This document shows, in pieces, positions 46,250 to 55,937 of a stretch of 64,000 nucleotides of DNA. The notes below the pieces were generated by a model. It was not told the origin of the DNA and searched no databases. It saw only the letters and a list, made by a program, of their open reading frames with translations. Each line of letters begins with the position of its first letter. Positions within the stretch are counted from its first letter, which is position 1. This DNA comes from an uncultured Cohaesibacter sp. (GTDB lineage Bacteria; Pseudomonadota; Alphaproteobacteria; Rhizobiales; Cohaesibacteraceae): positions 2,371,303 to 2,435,302 of the forward strand of contig NZ_OY761553.1 in the NCBI RefSeq assembly GCF_963664735.1, written 5' to 3'. The position numbers and the translations under genes were made by a program.

Positions 46250-47014
46250 TTAGTCTTCGTCATCCATATCGAAATCGTCAAGCTCTTGTTCGGGGCCGAA
46301 ATCCATTTCCAGAATGGGAGGATTGGCGGCGAAATCTGCGGCCAGTTTGGCGGCATGAAGCATATTGCTTTTCATGGTTGCTTCGGACTTGCCGGTAGGC
46401 CCCAAATCGTGGCTGCCATCGGTAATCCATTCCAGGGTCACCTGAGGTGGTAACTCGATCGCCTCCACTTCATCCCACCAGCCAAAATCATCGCGCTCAC
46501 CCTGACAGATCAGAACCGGCAGGAGGCTCTTTTCCAACGGCTCCATTCGCCAGTTTTCCGGCTCGGATTTACCAATCGGGTGGAACGGATAGCCCAACAC
46601 GACCACGCCCTTGACCGCCAGATCGAGATCTTCATCACAAGCCAGCATGGCGGCCACACGCCCGCCCATGCTCTTGCCACCGATCAACAAGGGCAAATCA
46701 TCCCAAGCGTTGTTCCAGCGCTCGCCTTGCAGAAGCTCTTCGACCGCCCGGAAGTAATGATGGGTCCAACGCTCCGCGCGCCCTGCCGGGCGGCGCTTTC
46801 CATCCACGCGACGACGAGCCATGTAGGAAAATTCAAAGCGAACGACGACGATGCCATTTTCCGTCAACATGGAAGCAATCCGCTCCATGAAAGACGCATC
46901 CATTGGCGCTCCTGCGCCATGGGCCAGCATCAGAACCGCGCGAGGCGTTCCCTCTGGCTCGTTGATGAGAAAATCAAATGGGCTGTCTGCTGTAAGTGGC
47001 GTCGGGTTGGTCAT
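46250..47014 (-). CDS. Alpha/beta hydrolase (KANL3/Tex30 type)
   Basis: A 254-residue hydrolase with MLAHGAGAPMDASFM (oxyanion), the nucleophile in GGKSMGGRVA, the acid in ICQGERDDFG and the His in DGSHDLGP, as in the KANL3/Tex30 family of dienelactone-hydrolase-like proteins. No signal peptide; a very acidic tail (EQELDDFDMDDED). Substrate unknown. Single gene on the minus strand, divergent from the hydroxylase gene. Confidence 0.88.
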   Translation of the reverse strand: MTNPTPLTADSPFDFLINEPEGTPRAVLMLAHGAGAPMDASFMERIASMLTENGIVVVRFEFSYMARRRVDGKRRPAGRAERWTHHYFRAVEELLQGERWNNAWDDLPLLIGGKSMGGRVAAMLACDEDLDLAVKGVVVLGYPFHPIGKSEPENWRMEPLEKSLLPVLICQGERDDFGWWDEVEAIELPPQVTLEWITDGSHDLGPTGKSEATMKSNMLHAAKLAADFAANPPILEMDFGPEQELDDFDMDDED

Positions 47015-47253
47015 GAAGCGGCAATCTTTGGTTTCGTGTGATTTGGTAGACGGCTTTCTAGCAGTTTCCCCCGAAAAGGCAAAGGGAAACTGCGATTAAT
47101 GAGCGATCTCTCCCCCCGCATGTTGTCACTCCTGCGTCACGAGAAATTGAGGCTTTTACACCAAGTTGCAATTTGCGCCGGCGGTTTCTTCTGGCTATAG
47201 ATGCAGGAAAGCGAAACTATCATGTGACAGATCACCAGATCATAAGGCTGACA

Positions 47254-48072
47254 ATGGACAATAGCGGTTTGTTTTCTCTATTCGGGCTCAGTGAAAACAG
47301 TTTGCGCCTCGGAATATTCCTGTCGGCCTTTGTCATCATGGCTCTGGCCGAATGGTTGCTGCCCAAAAGGGATCGTTCGGTGTCTCAAAGGCGGCGCTGG
47401 ATGACCAACTGGGGGATAGTCATTCTTGACAGCGTTGTTACGCGGCTGGTGATGCCCATCCTGCCGATTGGTATTGCGCTCTTTGCCACCGAGCATGGCT
47501 GGGGTCTTCTCAACTGGATTGCCCTGCCCGGCTGGCTTTCCATCCTCATTGCTTTTCTCATTCTGGATTTCGCCATCTGGCTTCAGCACCTTCTTTCGCA
47601 CCGCATTCCGCTGTTCTGGAAACTGCACAAGGTGCATCATGTAGATCGGGACATTGATGTATCGACTGCCTTGCGGTTCCACCCGTTCGAGATATTGCTA
47701 TCGTTACTCTACAAGATATGCTGGGTGCTGGTTTTTGGTGCGCCTGCCATTGCGGTGTTTCTGTTCGAGGTGGTGCTCAATGCGGCGGCTCTGTTTAACC
47801 ACGCAAACGTCCGGCTGCCGGAAAATGTTGATCGCATCTTGCGGCTACTGGTGGTGACCCCGGATATGCACCGCGTTCACCATTCAAACCGGCCACGGGA
47901 GACGCACTCCAATTTCGGCTTCAATCTATCGATCTGGGACAGGATGTTCCGCACCTATGTGGCGCAGCCTCAAGACGGGCACGAGGGCATGACCATCGGG
48001 CTTGACCCGTATCAGAATGAAAAACCCAGCCAGTTTTTCTGGTCGCTCCTGCTTCCCTTCCGCAAGCGCTAG
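47254..48072 (+). CDS. Sterol desaturase/fatty acid hydroxylase family protein
   Basis: A 272-residue membrane enzyme with four or five helices and the family's histidine clusters: HLLSH, HKVHH (di-iron site, about 130-138), NHANV and HRVHHS (about 205-212). This is a di-iron oxygenase that hydroxylates or desaturates lipids (fatty acid, sterol or carotenoid-like substrates). I use ATG 47254, 8 bases after AAGG; the frame upstream is unlike the family. Convergent with the solute-binding protein gene, 18 bp apart. Confidence 0.9.
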   Translation: MDNSGLFSLFGLSENSLRLGIFLSAFVIMALAEWLLPKRDRSVSQRRRWMTNWGIVILDSVVTRLVMPILPIGIALFATEHGWGLLNWIALPGWLSILIAFLILDFAIWLQHLLSHRIPLFWKLHKVHHVDRDIDVSTALRFHPFEILLSLLYKICWVLVFGAPAIAVFLFEVVLNAAALFNHANVRLPENVDRILRLLVVTPDMHRVHHSNRPRETHSNFGFNLSIWDRMFRTYVAQPQDGHEGMTIGLDPYQNEKPSQFFWSLLLPFRKR

Positions 48073-48090
48073 AGCCTCTTTTGCTTGCCG

Positions 48091-49170
48091 CTACTGGTAG
48101 TCGGCATAGACATCCAATGCGAAATGGCGCGCATAAAGCTCTGACATTCTCCCCGACTTTGCGAGCTTCTGCAAACCGACGTTAAGCAGATTGCCCACCC
48201 CTTCCTTGCCCGCAGTGAACGCAAATGACATGCCGTCACCAAAGAAATGGTCGTCATAATAGGGCTTGCCTGCAAAAGCAAAAACGCCGTTGCGCTCGGT
48301 AGCAAAGGGCAGAAGCTGGAAGGCATCCCCAAAAATGGCCACCACCTTTCCCTCTTGCAGCAAGTCGCGCGCGGCATGCAAATCATTGACCGGCACGCGA
48401 TTGAGATGGTCAAAATAGGCCCTGAGAAAAGCCTCGTGCGCAGTGCCTCCAATCACGGCAACAGGCTTGCCTTCCATGGACTTTTTATCCAGCTTCAGAG
48501 CCGCATCTTTCATCTTCAGGAAACGGCCCGGCCGTTTCAGGAATATGTTGGAGAAGGCAAGTTTGCCCCTGAAATCGGGATTGCGAACCAGCCCTGCCAA
48601 AGCCGCATCTGCCTCACCATTGGCGATAAGCTCGGGGATTTGGTCGAAGGGCACAATTTTCATCGAGCAGGCGATATTGAGCTGCTCACAAAATGCCCGG
48701 GCCAGTTCCACATGATAGCCAACAGGAGCCCCGTCATTGTCGCGATAGTTGAAGGGGGAAAAGCCATCGGCGGTCAGAAGACGCAGACCATCTTGCAACA
48801 GTTTTTCGTCCGGTTGGCGCAAGCGCTGATAGATATCGATAAATCCGGTGAAGTCTGCCTCGGCCCAGCCTTCGCTCGCAATCGGCTCTTCTGCCATGGT
48901 TGCGCGCTGCCTGCGGGTTGCCTCCAGCCCCGTTGTATCGCTGTTCACATCCCCCTCGACATTCGCGTCATCCGCAGCATTTTCCGGCTGGTTGTTCGCC
49001 TCCGGCTGCATAATCGTGTTTTCCGGCAACGGGTTGCTATTTGTCTGAGCGCTGGCCTGCATGGAGAGAAACAATAGGAGGGCAAACAGAATTATAGCCT
49101 TACCCCCCAAATTACATAATAAAAACCTATAAATATTGCAGAGGGACAGGGATTTTAAATAATTCCGCAT
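48091..49170 (-). CDS. Periplasmic solute-binding protein (SBP_bac_3)
   Basis: A 359-residue protein with a long signal sequence (cleavage after MQASA near 42), a low-complexity acidic spacer rich in N, E and D (about 45-105), and a SBP_bac_3 domain (about 115-350) with FSPFNYRDNDGAPVGYHVEL at its start, the usual opening of amino-acid-binding proteins, and VAVIGGTAHEAFLRAYF. No permease or ATPase gene is adjacent, so it may serve a distant ABC transporter or act as an orphan sensor. Start ATG 49170, GGAG 10 bases before. Divergent from the glycosyltransferase gene. Confidence 0.88.
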   Translation of the reverse strand: MRNYLKSLSLCNIYRFLLCNLGGKAIILFALLLFLSMQASAQTNSNPLPENTIMQPEANNQPENAADDANVEGDVNSDTTGLEATRRQRATMAEEPIASEGWAEADFTGFIDIYQRLRQPDEKLLQDGLRLLTADGFSPFNYRDNDGAPVGYHVELARAFCEQLNIACSMKIVPFDQIPELIANGEADAALAGLVRNPDFRGKLAFSNIFLKRPGRFLKMKDAALKLDKKSMEGKPVAVIGGTAHEAFLRAYFDHLNRVPVNDLHAARDLLQEGKVVAIFGDAFQLLPFATERNGVFAFAGKPYYDDHFFGDGMSFAFTAGKEGVGNLLNVGLQKLAKSGRMSELYARHFALDVYADYQ

Positions 49171-49319
49171 GCGGCAAATCTCCACACCCCTGACATTTTC
49201 CACCATTAAAAGTGGATTTTTTGAGATTGCACAATCCATGCTTCACTCTTTTTGATTTAGTCTAAGTAAAATTATAGATGCATCCATACCAGATATAAAA
49301 TTATTGATCACAGCTTGTC

Positions 49320-52300
49320 ATGAACTTTCTGAACAAAGCCAACTCTGACGCAGCTTACGCACGTCTTTTAAACGAAGACACGGCAATTTCAGAAATTCTG
49401 CCCCATTCCATAAATCCGAATGCGCTGGGGGAGAGAGGGGCTTTCAATGCGAAAGACTTGCCGTTTCACCTGTCGATCCTGACCCATTGCAAAGCTTTTC
49501 AGAAACCGGAAATTCTGAGTGCGCTTTTTCTCGCGGCTGATCGAGATGAAGACCTTGCCCGTCGCTGGACAAGAGAAGGCAAACTGGATGAAACGCTCTA
49601 TTTCAAGCTTGTTGCGCAAAATCTGGGCGTCCCTTTTGTCGAGCACGTGCCTAGCTCTTGTGTCTATCCGGCGCCAGCAAACTGGCCCTTGGAAAAGCTT
49701 GAAAGTCTTTCATGGATCACGATCCGCCCATTTTCGAGGCTGGACAATCTGCCTCCTGTTTCAGACGCTCTCTTTCTCAGTGCCCCCCATGGCAAAGCGC
49801 TTGATCAGCTGGCCGAAAAGCTCAAACGCGATCCGCAGTTCAGAAAAAATGTCCGCATCACAACGCCGCGCCAGCTTGGCAGCCTACAACGCTCATCAGC
49901 ACAAAACATCGCTATTCAGGACCATGTCTTTCATCTGGAAAAACGCCAGCCCCATCTCTCGGCGCATAAAAAATTCTCGACCCTCCAATTCTATCTCCTA
50001 GCGTTTGCTCTTGCGCTCATCATCGGGGGATGCATGTTCGTCTCCAAACTGGGAATCCTGTTCAATTTGCTCACGATTGCCATCTTTCTGACCATGAGCA
50101 CCTTGCGGTTCATTTCGCTTTGGCGTTTGCCGCACACGCGCAAGCAACAGGCGGACCGTCTTGAGCGCCTTCTTCAATCAGCCCAAATGAGAAAGGATGC
50201 TCGGGACTGGCCTAGCTACTCGGTGCTGGTTCCTCTTTTCCGGGAAGGGCGCGTTATCCCCGACCTGATCGATGCCCTTTGCAAACTCGATTATCCTCGC
50301 GAACGGCTCACCTGCTATTTGCTGCTGGAACATGAGGACCATGAAACCCGCGCAGCCCTTGCCAAGGTGGCTCTGCCTGCCTTCATTGAACTCGTAGACA
50401 TTCCCGAGGTCGGACCACAAACAAAACCCAAAGCGCTCAATTTTGCCTTGTCTTTCCTGCAATCGGACTTAACGGTTATCTATGACGCGGAAGACCGGCC
50501 AGACCCCTTGCAGCTCAAGATCGCAGCCATGCAAATGACGGAAGGCGGCACGTCCCTCGCTTGCCTGCAAGCCCGTCTTGCGATTGACAATGCGCGATCG
50601 AATTTCCTCACGCGCCAATTTGCCGTTGAATATGCCGCTCTGTTTGACGGCATTTTGCCATTTCTGGCTTTTGATCGATTGGTCGTCCCCCTTGGGGGAA
50701 CTTCCAACCATTTCAGGACCAGCGTCCTCAAGCAAATTGGCGGCTGGGATCCCTACAATGTAACCGAAGATGCCGACTTGGGGCTGCGCCTGTCGCGGTT
50801 TAACTATCGCATTGAAACCATTCCCAGTGACACCTGGGAAGAGGCACCGGAAAGCTATTCCATATGGCTTAAACAACGCACCCGTTGGTTCAAGGGCTGG
50901 ATGCAAACCTGGCTGGTCCATATGCGTCAGCCAAAACAGCTCTATCGCAAGCTCGGCAAGGATCGCTTTTTCTCCTTCCATATCATGATTGGCAGCATGC
51001 TTCTGTCGACCCTTGTGCACCCACTTTACTTTGTAACATTTGCCATGACGGCATGGAATCTTGCTGTATATGGAAGCGCAAACGGCTCACTCTTCTTCAT
51101 TCTTTTGGTTCTCAACGTAATCAATTTGTTGCTCGGTTACAGCGGCGTCATGGCTCTGGGCCGCAAGTGGGGCAAAAAACGCTACGGATTCAGCTGGCGT
51201 GCGGTGATCGAAATGCCTCTTTACTGGCTCATCATGACACCTGCGGCGTGGCGAGCACTTTATCAACTGATGCGCGATCCTCATCATTGGGAAAAAACCA
51301 GCCACGGATTGTCCGCAAAGCGCACTCGCCTTCCCCTGGCCAAGGTTACCTCTGGCATCAAGGCGCCGAGTGTGGCACTTTCGGGCAAATTCGGCAGCCA
51401 CTTCAGATGGAGATCTTTTTTCATGCGTCGCGATCCTTCCGCTCCCAAAGGGGCTTTGCAAACCATCACGATTTCTTCCAAGGCCATTGCGAACAACATG
51501 CTCGGGGATCAATGCGACCGCGAAGTCGTCATCTACACACCGCATGGGCACGATGGAGCGGGATTACCTTTGCTGGTGGATCTGGTCGGTTTCACGGCCG
51601 GTGGCCCGGCGCACGTGAGCTGGAAAAATTTCGGTGAGAATGTCCCGGAGCGTCTGGACCGCCTGATTGCCTCTGGCCAGATGCAACCGGCTGTCGTCGC
51701 CTTTCCCGACTGCTTCACACGCCTTGGCGGCAACCAGTATGTCAATTCCGCAGCACTCGGCAACTGGGAGGATTTTCTGATCGAGGAAATGACACCGGCA
51801 ATTGAAGCCCAGATCGGTTGTGGTGGCTCCGGTCGACGAGGCCTGTTTGGCAAATCCTCGGGCGGCTATGGCTCCATTCTACATGCTATGAAACATGCCG
51901 ATTTCTGGTCAGCAGCGGCATGCCTGTCGGGCGATATGGCATTTGAGCTATGCTACTTGCCAGACATGCCTAATCTGTTGCGCACGCTGGCCAGAAGAGA
52001 TGATTCCATTGAAGATTTTCTTTTGGCCTTTGAGGAAGGCCCGAAATATGACGGCAAGGATATTCATGCCTTGATGACGCTGGCCATGGCCGCCAGTTAT
52101 GATCCTGACCCAAGTGCATTTTGCGGTATCCGCTTGCCGGTTGCCATGCATGACTGCACGCTGATTGAAGAGCGCTGGGCCAATTGGCTGGAATGGGATC
52201 CGGTGGTGCTTGCTGACAGGGCTGAAGTCATTGACAATCTAAAATCCATGAAAGGGTTATGGATCGAATGTGGCTATGTGGATCAGTATAACCTGCTTTA

Positions 52301-52439
52301 CGGTGCGCGCCGGTTGCATGCCAAACTGGAGAGTGCCGGCGTCAAACATGTTTACGAAGAATTTCCCGACAACCATTCTTCCATTGACTATCGCATGGAC
52401 ACCTGTTTGCCATTTCTTGTGAACTCGCTCACAGCCTAG
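49320..52439 (+). CDS. Membrane glycosyltransferase 2 / esterase fusion
   Basis: A 1039-residue fusion. Part 1 (1 to about 675) is a processive GT2: an N-terminal T2SSE_N-like region, two helices (about 220-265), a GT-A domain with DAED (389-392), TEDAD (482-486) and QRTRW (519-523), then about three helices (552-645) and the family's end motif HHWEKTSHGL. Part 2 (about 702-1039) is a complete alpha/beta hydrolase of the esterase D/enterochelin type: oxyanion HG-like VGFTAGGP, nucleophile S846 in GKSSGGYG, acid D988 in CGYVDQYN, and H1019 in DNHSSIDYR. No frameshift is seen. An internal ATG (51423) begins the esterase and could be a second start. If three helices follow the GT domain, the esterase is periplasmic, able to cut or transfer acyl groups on the glycan being exported. 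Confidence 0.9.
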   Translation: MNFLNKANSDAAYARLLNEDTAISEILPHSINPNALGERGAFNAKDLPFHLSILTHCKAFQKPEILSALFLAADRDEDLARRWTREGKLDETLYFKLVAQNLGVPFVEHVPSSCVYPAPANWPLEKLESLSWITIRPFSRLDNLPPVSDALFLSAPHGKALDQLAEKLKRDPQFRKNVRITTPRQLGSLQRSSAQNIAIQDHVFHLEKRQPHLSAHKKFSTLQFYLLAFALALIIGGCMFVSKLGILFNLLTIAIFLTMSTLRFISLWRLPHTRKQQADRLERLLQSAQMRKDARDWPSYSVLVPLFREGRVIPDLIDALCKLDYPRERLTCYLLLEHEDHETRAALAKVALPAFIELVDIPEVGPQTKPKALNFALSFLQSDLTVIYDAEDRPDPLQLKIAAMQMTEGGTSLACLQARLAIDNARSNFLTRQFAVEYAALFDGILPFLAFDRLVVPLGGTSNHFRTSVLKQIGGWDPYNVTEDADLGLRLSRFNYRIETIPSDTWEEAPESYSIWLKQRTRWFKGWMQTWLVHMRQPKQLYRKLGKDRFFSFHIMIGSMLLSTLVHPLYFVTFAMTAWNLAVYGSANGSLFFILLVLNVINLLLGYSGVMALGRKWGKKRYGFSWRAVIEMPLYWLIMTPAAWRALYQLMRDPHHWEKTSHGLSAKRTRLPLAKVTSGIKAPSVALSGKFGSHFRWRSFFMRRDPSAPKGALQTITISSKAIANNMLGDQCDREVVIYTPHGHDGAGLPLLVDLVGFTAGGPAHVSWKNFGENVPERLDRLIASGQMQPAVVAFPDCFTRLGGNQYVNSAALGNWEDFLIEEMTPAIEAQIGCGGSGRRGLFGKSSGGYGSILHAMKHADFWSAAACLSGDMAFELCYLPDMPNLLRTLARRDDSIEDFLLAFEEGPKYDGKDIHALMTLAMAASYDPDPSAFCGIRLPVAMHDCTLIEERWANWLEWDPVVLADRAEVIDNLKSMKGLWIECGYVDQYNLLYGARRLHAKLESAGVKHVYEEFPDNHSSIDYRMDTCLPFLVNSLTA

Positions 52440-52483
52440 GACGTTCTCAAGAGCGCCCAGACTGCTGTTTTTCCAAAAAGATC

Positions 52484-52518
52484 AGGCGCCCTGAGGCATT
52501 CCTTCAGGGCGCCTCTTT
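52484..52518 (+). terminator. Intrinsic terminator of the fusion gene
   Basis: Stem AGGCGCCCTGA (52484-52494) with TCAGGGCGCCT (52504-52514), nine-base loop, followed by CTTTAAAA; 44 bp after the stop. Confidence 0.85.
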
Positions 52519-52617
52519 AAAACATCCAGACATGGCCAGAAATCGGTTTACCAGAGCGCGGCAAATCAGATACGGTCCTTTGCATAGTTCTTCATTAACT
52601 AAAAATTAAGCACCTTG

Positions 52618-54546
52618 ATGCCCCCACCAGCACAGCCTCTTCTTGCCAGTGATAGCGATGCGTTCGAGTCTGACCTGTTTGACGCCGCAGATGCTTTCGA
52701 GCTGGACGCGCAAGCCAGTCCGCAGGAGCGGGCATTGCGGATGCTCAAGACAGTCTATGGCTATGATCAGTTTCGTGGTCGGCAGGCGACAGTTATCGAA
52801 AGCCTGCTTGAAGGCAAGAGCACCCTTGCCGTCATGCCAACGGGCATGGGCAAGAGTGTTTGTTTCCAGATCCCGGCCCTGATTTTCGGGGGGCTCACGC
52901 TGGTTATTTCTCCACTCGTGGCCCTGATGGAAGATCAGGTGATGGCGCTCAAGCTTTTGGGCATTGCCGCAGACAGCATCAATAGTTCACGCTCGCGCGA
53001 AGAGAATGTTTCCGTTTGGCGCAAAGTGGCGGCAGGCGAGATTCGCCTCCTCTATATCGCGCCGGAAAGGCTCATGACAGAGCGGATGTTGTCTGCCCTT
53101 GCCAAGCTGCCCGTGCGCTTGATCGCGATTGACGAGGCGCACTGCATTTCTCGCTGGGGACCCAGTTTCCGACCTGACTATGAGGGATTGACGCGGCTTT
53201 CCGATTTCTTCCCCGGCACCCCCATTGCCGCGCTGACAGCGACAGCGGACGAGGCAACCCGTGAGGATATCGCCGAGAAGCTTTTCCCGCGCACAGCCAA
53301 CGGCGAGCGCGATGGCAAGGTGATTGTGTCAGGATTTGACCGACCCAACATTCGGCTGTCAGTGCAGCTACGCAAGGACTGGAAAAAGCAGTTGCTTGAT
53401 TTTGTGAAGGCACGCGCTGACCAATCTGGCATCGTCTATTGCCTCTCGCGCCGCAAGACAGAAGAAACGGCAGAATATCTGCAGGAAAATGGCATCAAGG
53501 CCTTTGCCTATCATGCGGGCATGGACAGCAACATCCGGGCAGCCCATCAGGCTCTTTTCATGCGGGAATCAGGCACCGTGATGGTGGCCACCATTGCTTT
53601 TGGAATGGGCATCGACAAACCAGATGTGCGCTATGTGTTCCACACCAACCTGCCTTCCAACATGGAAGCCTATTCGCAGGAAATCGGGCGTGCTGGCCGC
53701 GACGGAGAACCATCCGAAGCGATGATGCTATACGGTCTTGATGACATAAGAATGCGCCGCAGCTTTATCGACAATGAAGGCGGTGACGAGGATCATCTGG
53801 CGCGGGAACACAAGCGCCTTGATGCGCTCATTGCCTATTGCGAAGCGCCAACCTGCCGCCGTCAAGCATTGCTCACCTATTTTGGCGAGACCATCGAACC
53901 TTGCAACAATTGCGATGTCTGTCTTGATCCGCCAGAGCTGAAGGAGGGCACCACGGAGGCTCTGAGCCTGATCGATGTAGCCGAACAAACCGGCGAGATC
54001 TTCGGTGCCGTACAGCTCATCGATATTTTGCGTGGCCTTACCCACGAGAAGATCAAGAAATACAATCATCACAAGCTCTCTTGCCATGGAACGGGGAAAG
54101 CCACCTCCAAGGAAGACTGGCGTGCAATCCTGCGCCAGATGGTGGCTGCCAATCTGTTGCGCCTCGACATTCAGAACCACGGAGCCCTCAAACTTACGGG
54201 CAAGTCAGACGCGCTGAAAAAAGGTGAGATCCGTTTTTCCTATCGGACGGACGTGATGGCAACGGGCGAACTCATTCGCCCCAAACGCAGCAAAAGCAGT
54301 CTTCCCGAACTGGATGCTTCCGACAAAGACCTTTACGAAGCCCTGCGTTCTGCCCGATCTGAACTGGCTCGCGAGCACAAAGTTCCCGCCTATGTAATTT
54401 TCACAGATAAGACATTAGCAGAAATAGCAATCCATAAACCAACGACCCGCCCTGACTTCCTATTAATACATGGTGTCGGAAGTTCAAAGCAGAAGAAGTT
54501 TGCCGATCACTTTATTGATGTTGTAGAAAATTGGCTTTGTGTTTAG
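52618..54546 (+). CDS. recQ: ATP-dependent DNA helicase RecQ
   Basis: A 642-residue RecQ helicase with an unusual 40-residue acidic N-terminal extension before MLKTVYGYDQFRG. Motifs: Walker A PTGMGKS, DEAH box IDEAHCISRWG, SATADEATR, motif VI IGRAGRDGE, then the zinc-binding region with C.TC.R and CNNCDVC, winged helix, and HRDC domain (about 565-642). Unwinds DNA 3' to 5' in recombination and repair. I chose ATG 52618; the TTG before it would add one residue. Confidence 0.96.
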   Translation: MPPPAQPLLASDSDAFESDLFDAADAFELDAQASPQERALRMLKTVYGYDQFRGRQATVIESLLEGKSTLAVMPTGMGKSVCFQIPALIFGGLTLVISPLVALMEDQVMALKLLGIAADSINSSRSREENVSVWRKVAAGEIRLLYIAPERLMTERMLSALAKLPVRLIAIDEAHCISRWGPSFRPDYEGLTRLSDFFPGTPIAALTATADEATREDIAEKLFPRTANGERDGKVIVSGFDRPNIRLSVQLRKDWKKQLLDFVKARADQSGIVYCLSRRKTEETAEYLQENGIKAFAYHAGMDSNIRAAHQALFMRESGTVMVATIAFGMGIDKPDVRYVFHTNLPSNMEAYSQEIGRAGRDGEPSEAMMLYGLDDIRMRRSFIDNEGGDEDHLAREHKRLDALIAYCEAPTCRRQALLTYFGETIEPCNNCDVCLDPPELKEGTTEALSLIDVAEQTGEIFGAVQLIDILRGLTHEKIKKYNHHKLSCHGTGKATSKEDWRAILRQMVAANLLRLDIQNHGALKLTGKSDALKKGEIRFSYRTDVMATGELIRPKRSKSSLPELDASDKDLYEALRSARSELAREHKVPAYVIFTDKTLAEIAIHKPTTRPDFLLIHGVGSSKQKKFADHFIDVVENWLCV

Positions 54547-54647
54547 TTTTAAACACAATTTATGCGATTATAATTTTTCTTAACTGATTATATGCTAGCA
54601 TTCACCTCTGAAAGACTTGTGTATCCGCCACCAAGCCTGAGGTCTAT

Positions 54648-55796
54648 ATGGCGAGCGAACTGGATCTGGCGACTGTTTTGCTCTTGCAAAAAAGCGCCTA
54701 CATCGTTGGAATTATCGGGTTCGCCTATATGTGGCATACGGCGGGACGCCCCGCGGGCATCATATTTCTGGTTTCCGGATTTTTGTTGATGGCCCTGGGC
54801 TCTACCATTGCGGGTTTGGGCGAATTGCAACTGCTTCCAGCCCGCCTCTGGATGCTGGGCAGCCTGACAATGGGGCTGTTTGGTTATGCTCTTATTTGGG
54901 TGGGATTGAAGGCTGTTAGTTGCCAACGAGTTAGTCGGCTAGATTACCTTGCGCTCATTCCTGCTTTGCTGGTTGCTGTGGCCGCATTCATAACGCACTT
55001 CGAAGAGGTCAATGTCCATCGGGCAGCAACTTTCAACGGCGCTGCGGCCCTTACCTTTTTGGCGAGCGCAGGCCGTCTCTCCTATGATGGGCTTCGCGAG
55101 CCACTTAATGCCCGCGTTATATTGATTGTGATTACTTCCCTTGCTGCACTGCTATGTGGCAGCACGGCCGTAGGCTTCCTTAAACCTGAATGGATGCTTG
55201 TCAATCCGATCACCGTCTTTTTCTATTTCATCCTGCTCAACTTCATGCTTGTGCTTTTCATTGCAGCATTGTTGGGGGAGAGAGCCTATAAAAAGATAAA
55301 CCTGCAGGCCAACACAGATCCATTAACCGGAATTTCTAATCGCCGCTCTTTTTTTAAAAGCTTCACCACACAGCCCAGAAGGGGAGATGCGGTGATGCTG
55401 CTTGATCTTGACCATTTCAAGCTGATCAACGACAGGTTCGGACATTTGGCAGGAGACGCAGTTTTAATGGAACTCTCCAGACGTGTTGCTTGCTCCATAC
55501 GTCGCACGGATGCCCTCGCCCGCTATGGCGGCGAGGAATTCATTCTGTTCCTGCCAACCTCCGGTAACGAGCTGGCCTCGGAAATAGGAGAGCGTATTCG
55601 CCAGGTCATTTGCATTGATCCGGTGCATTTTGAAAATCAACTGATACAAGCGACAGTCAGCATTGGTATTGCCGTTGCCAAAACTGGCAACGAGAGCTTG
55701 CAAGACCTCATCAATCAGGCAGATACCCATCTTTACAAAGCAAAGCGCTATGGGCGGAACCGCGTCGAACATGAAGGCTCGCAAGAAGCGGCCTGA
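54648..55796 (+). CDS. Membrane diguanylate cyclase (GGDEF) with 7-helix sensor
   Basis: A 382-residue protein: about seven membrane helices (10-210) of an unclassified integral sensor, then a GGDEF domain (about 220-372). The active site is YGGEEF and the I-site RxxD is present as RRTD five residues before it, so it should make cyclic di-GMP under feedback control. Start ATG 54648. It is codirectional with recQ and msrA but 100 and 141 bp apart, so probably its own unit. The C-terminal half is like the cyclase at 31649. Confidence 0.88.
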   Translation: MASELDLATVLLLQKSAYIVGIIGFAYMWHTAGRPAGIIFLVSGFLLMALGSTIAGLGELQLLPARLWMLGSLTMGLFGYALIWVGLKAVSCQRVSRLDYLALIPALLVAVAAFITHFEEVNVHRAATFNGAAALTFLASAGRLSYDGLREPLNARVILIVITSLAALLCGSTAVGFLKPEWMLVNPITVFFYFILLNFMLVLFIAALLGERAYKKINLQANTDPLTGISNRRSFFKSFTTQPRRGDAVMLLDLDHFKLINDRFGHLAGDAVLMELSRRVACSIRRTDALARYGGEEFILFLPTSGNELASEIGERIRQVICIDPVHFENQLIQATVSIGIAVAKTGNESLQDLINQADTHLYKAKRYGRNRVEHEGSQEAA

Positions 55797-55937
55797 CCTT
55801 TTCGCTTCGGGTCATGAAAGGCGCAACCATCTGCCGCATTCACATTGTTTCAAAGTCCCGTGAGCTGAAGCCTTTCGCCGAGACATGGACACAAATTCCC
55901 GCCACACTCCCTCGAACCTTCATACAGGGAGATGGAT

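Noticed and set aside
49320-52439. Idea that the glycosyltransferase-esterase fusion is a sequencing frameshift
   Set aside because: The reading frame is continuous with a normal linker and both domains have intact motifs; a stop lost by point mutation cannot be excluded and is left in the finding.
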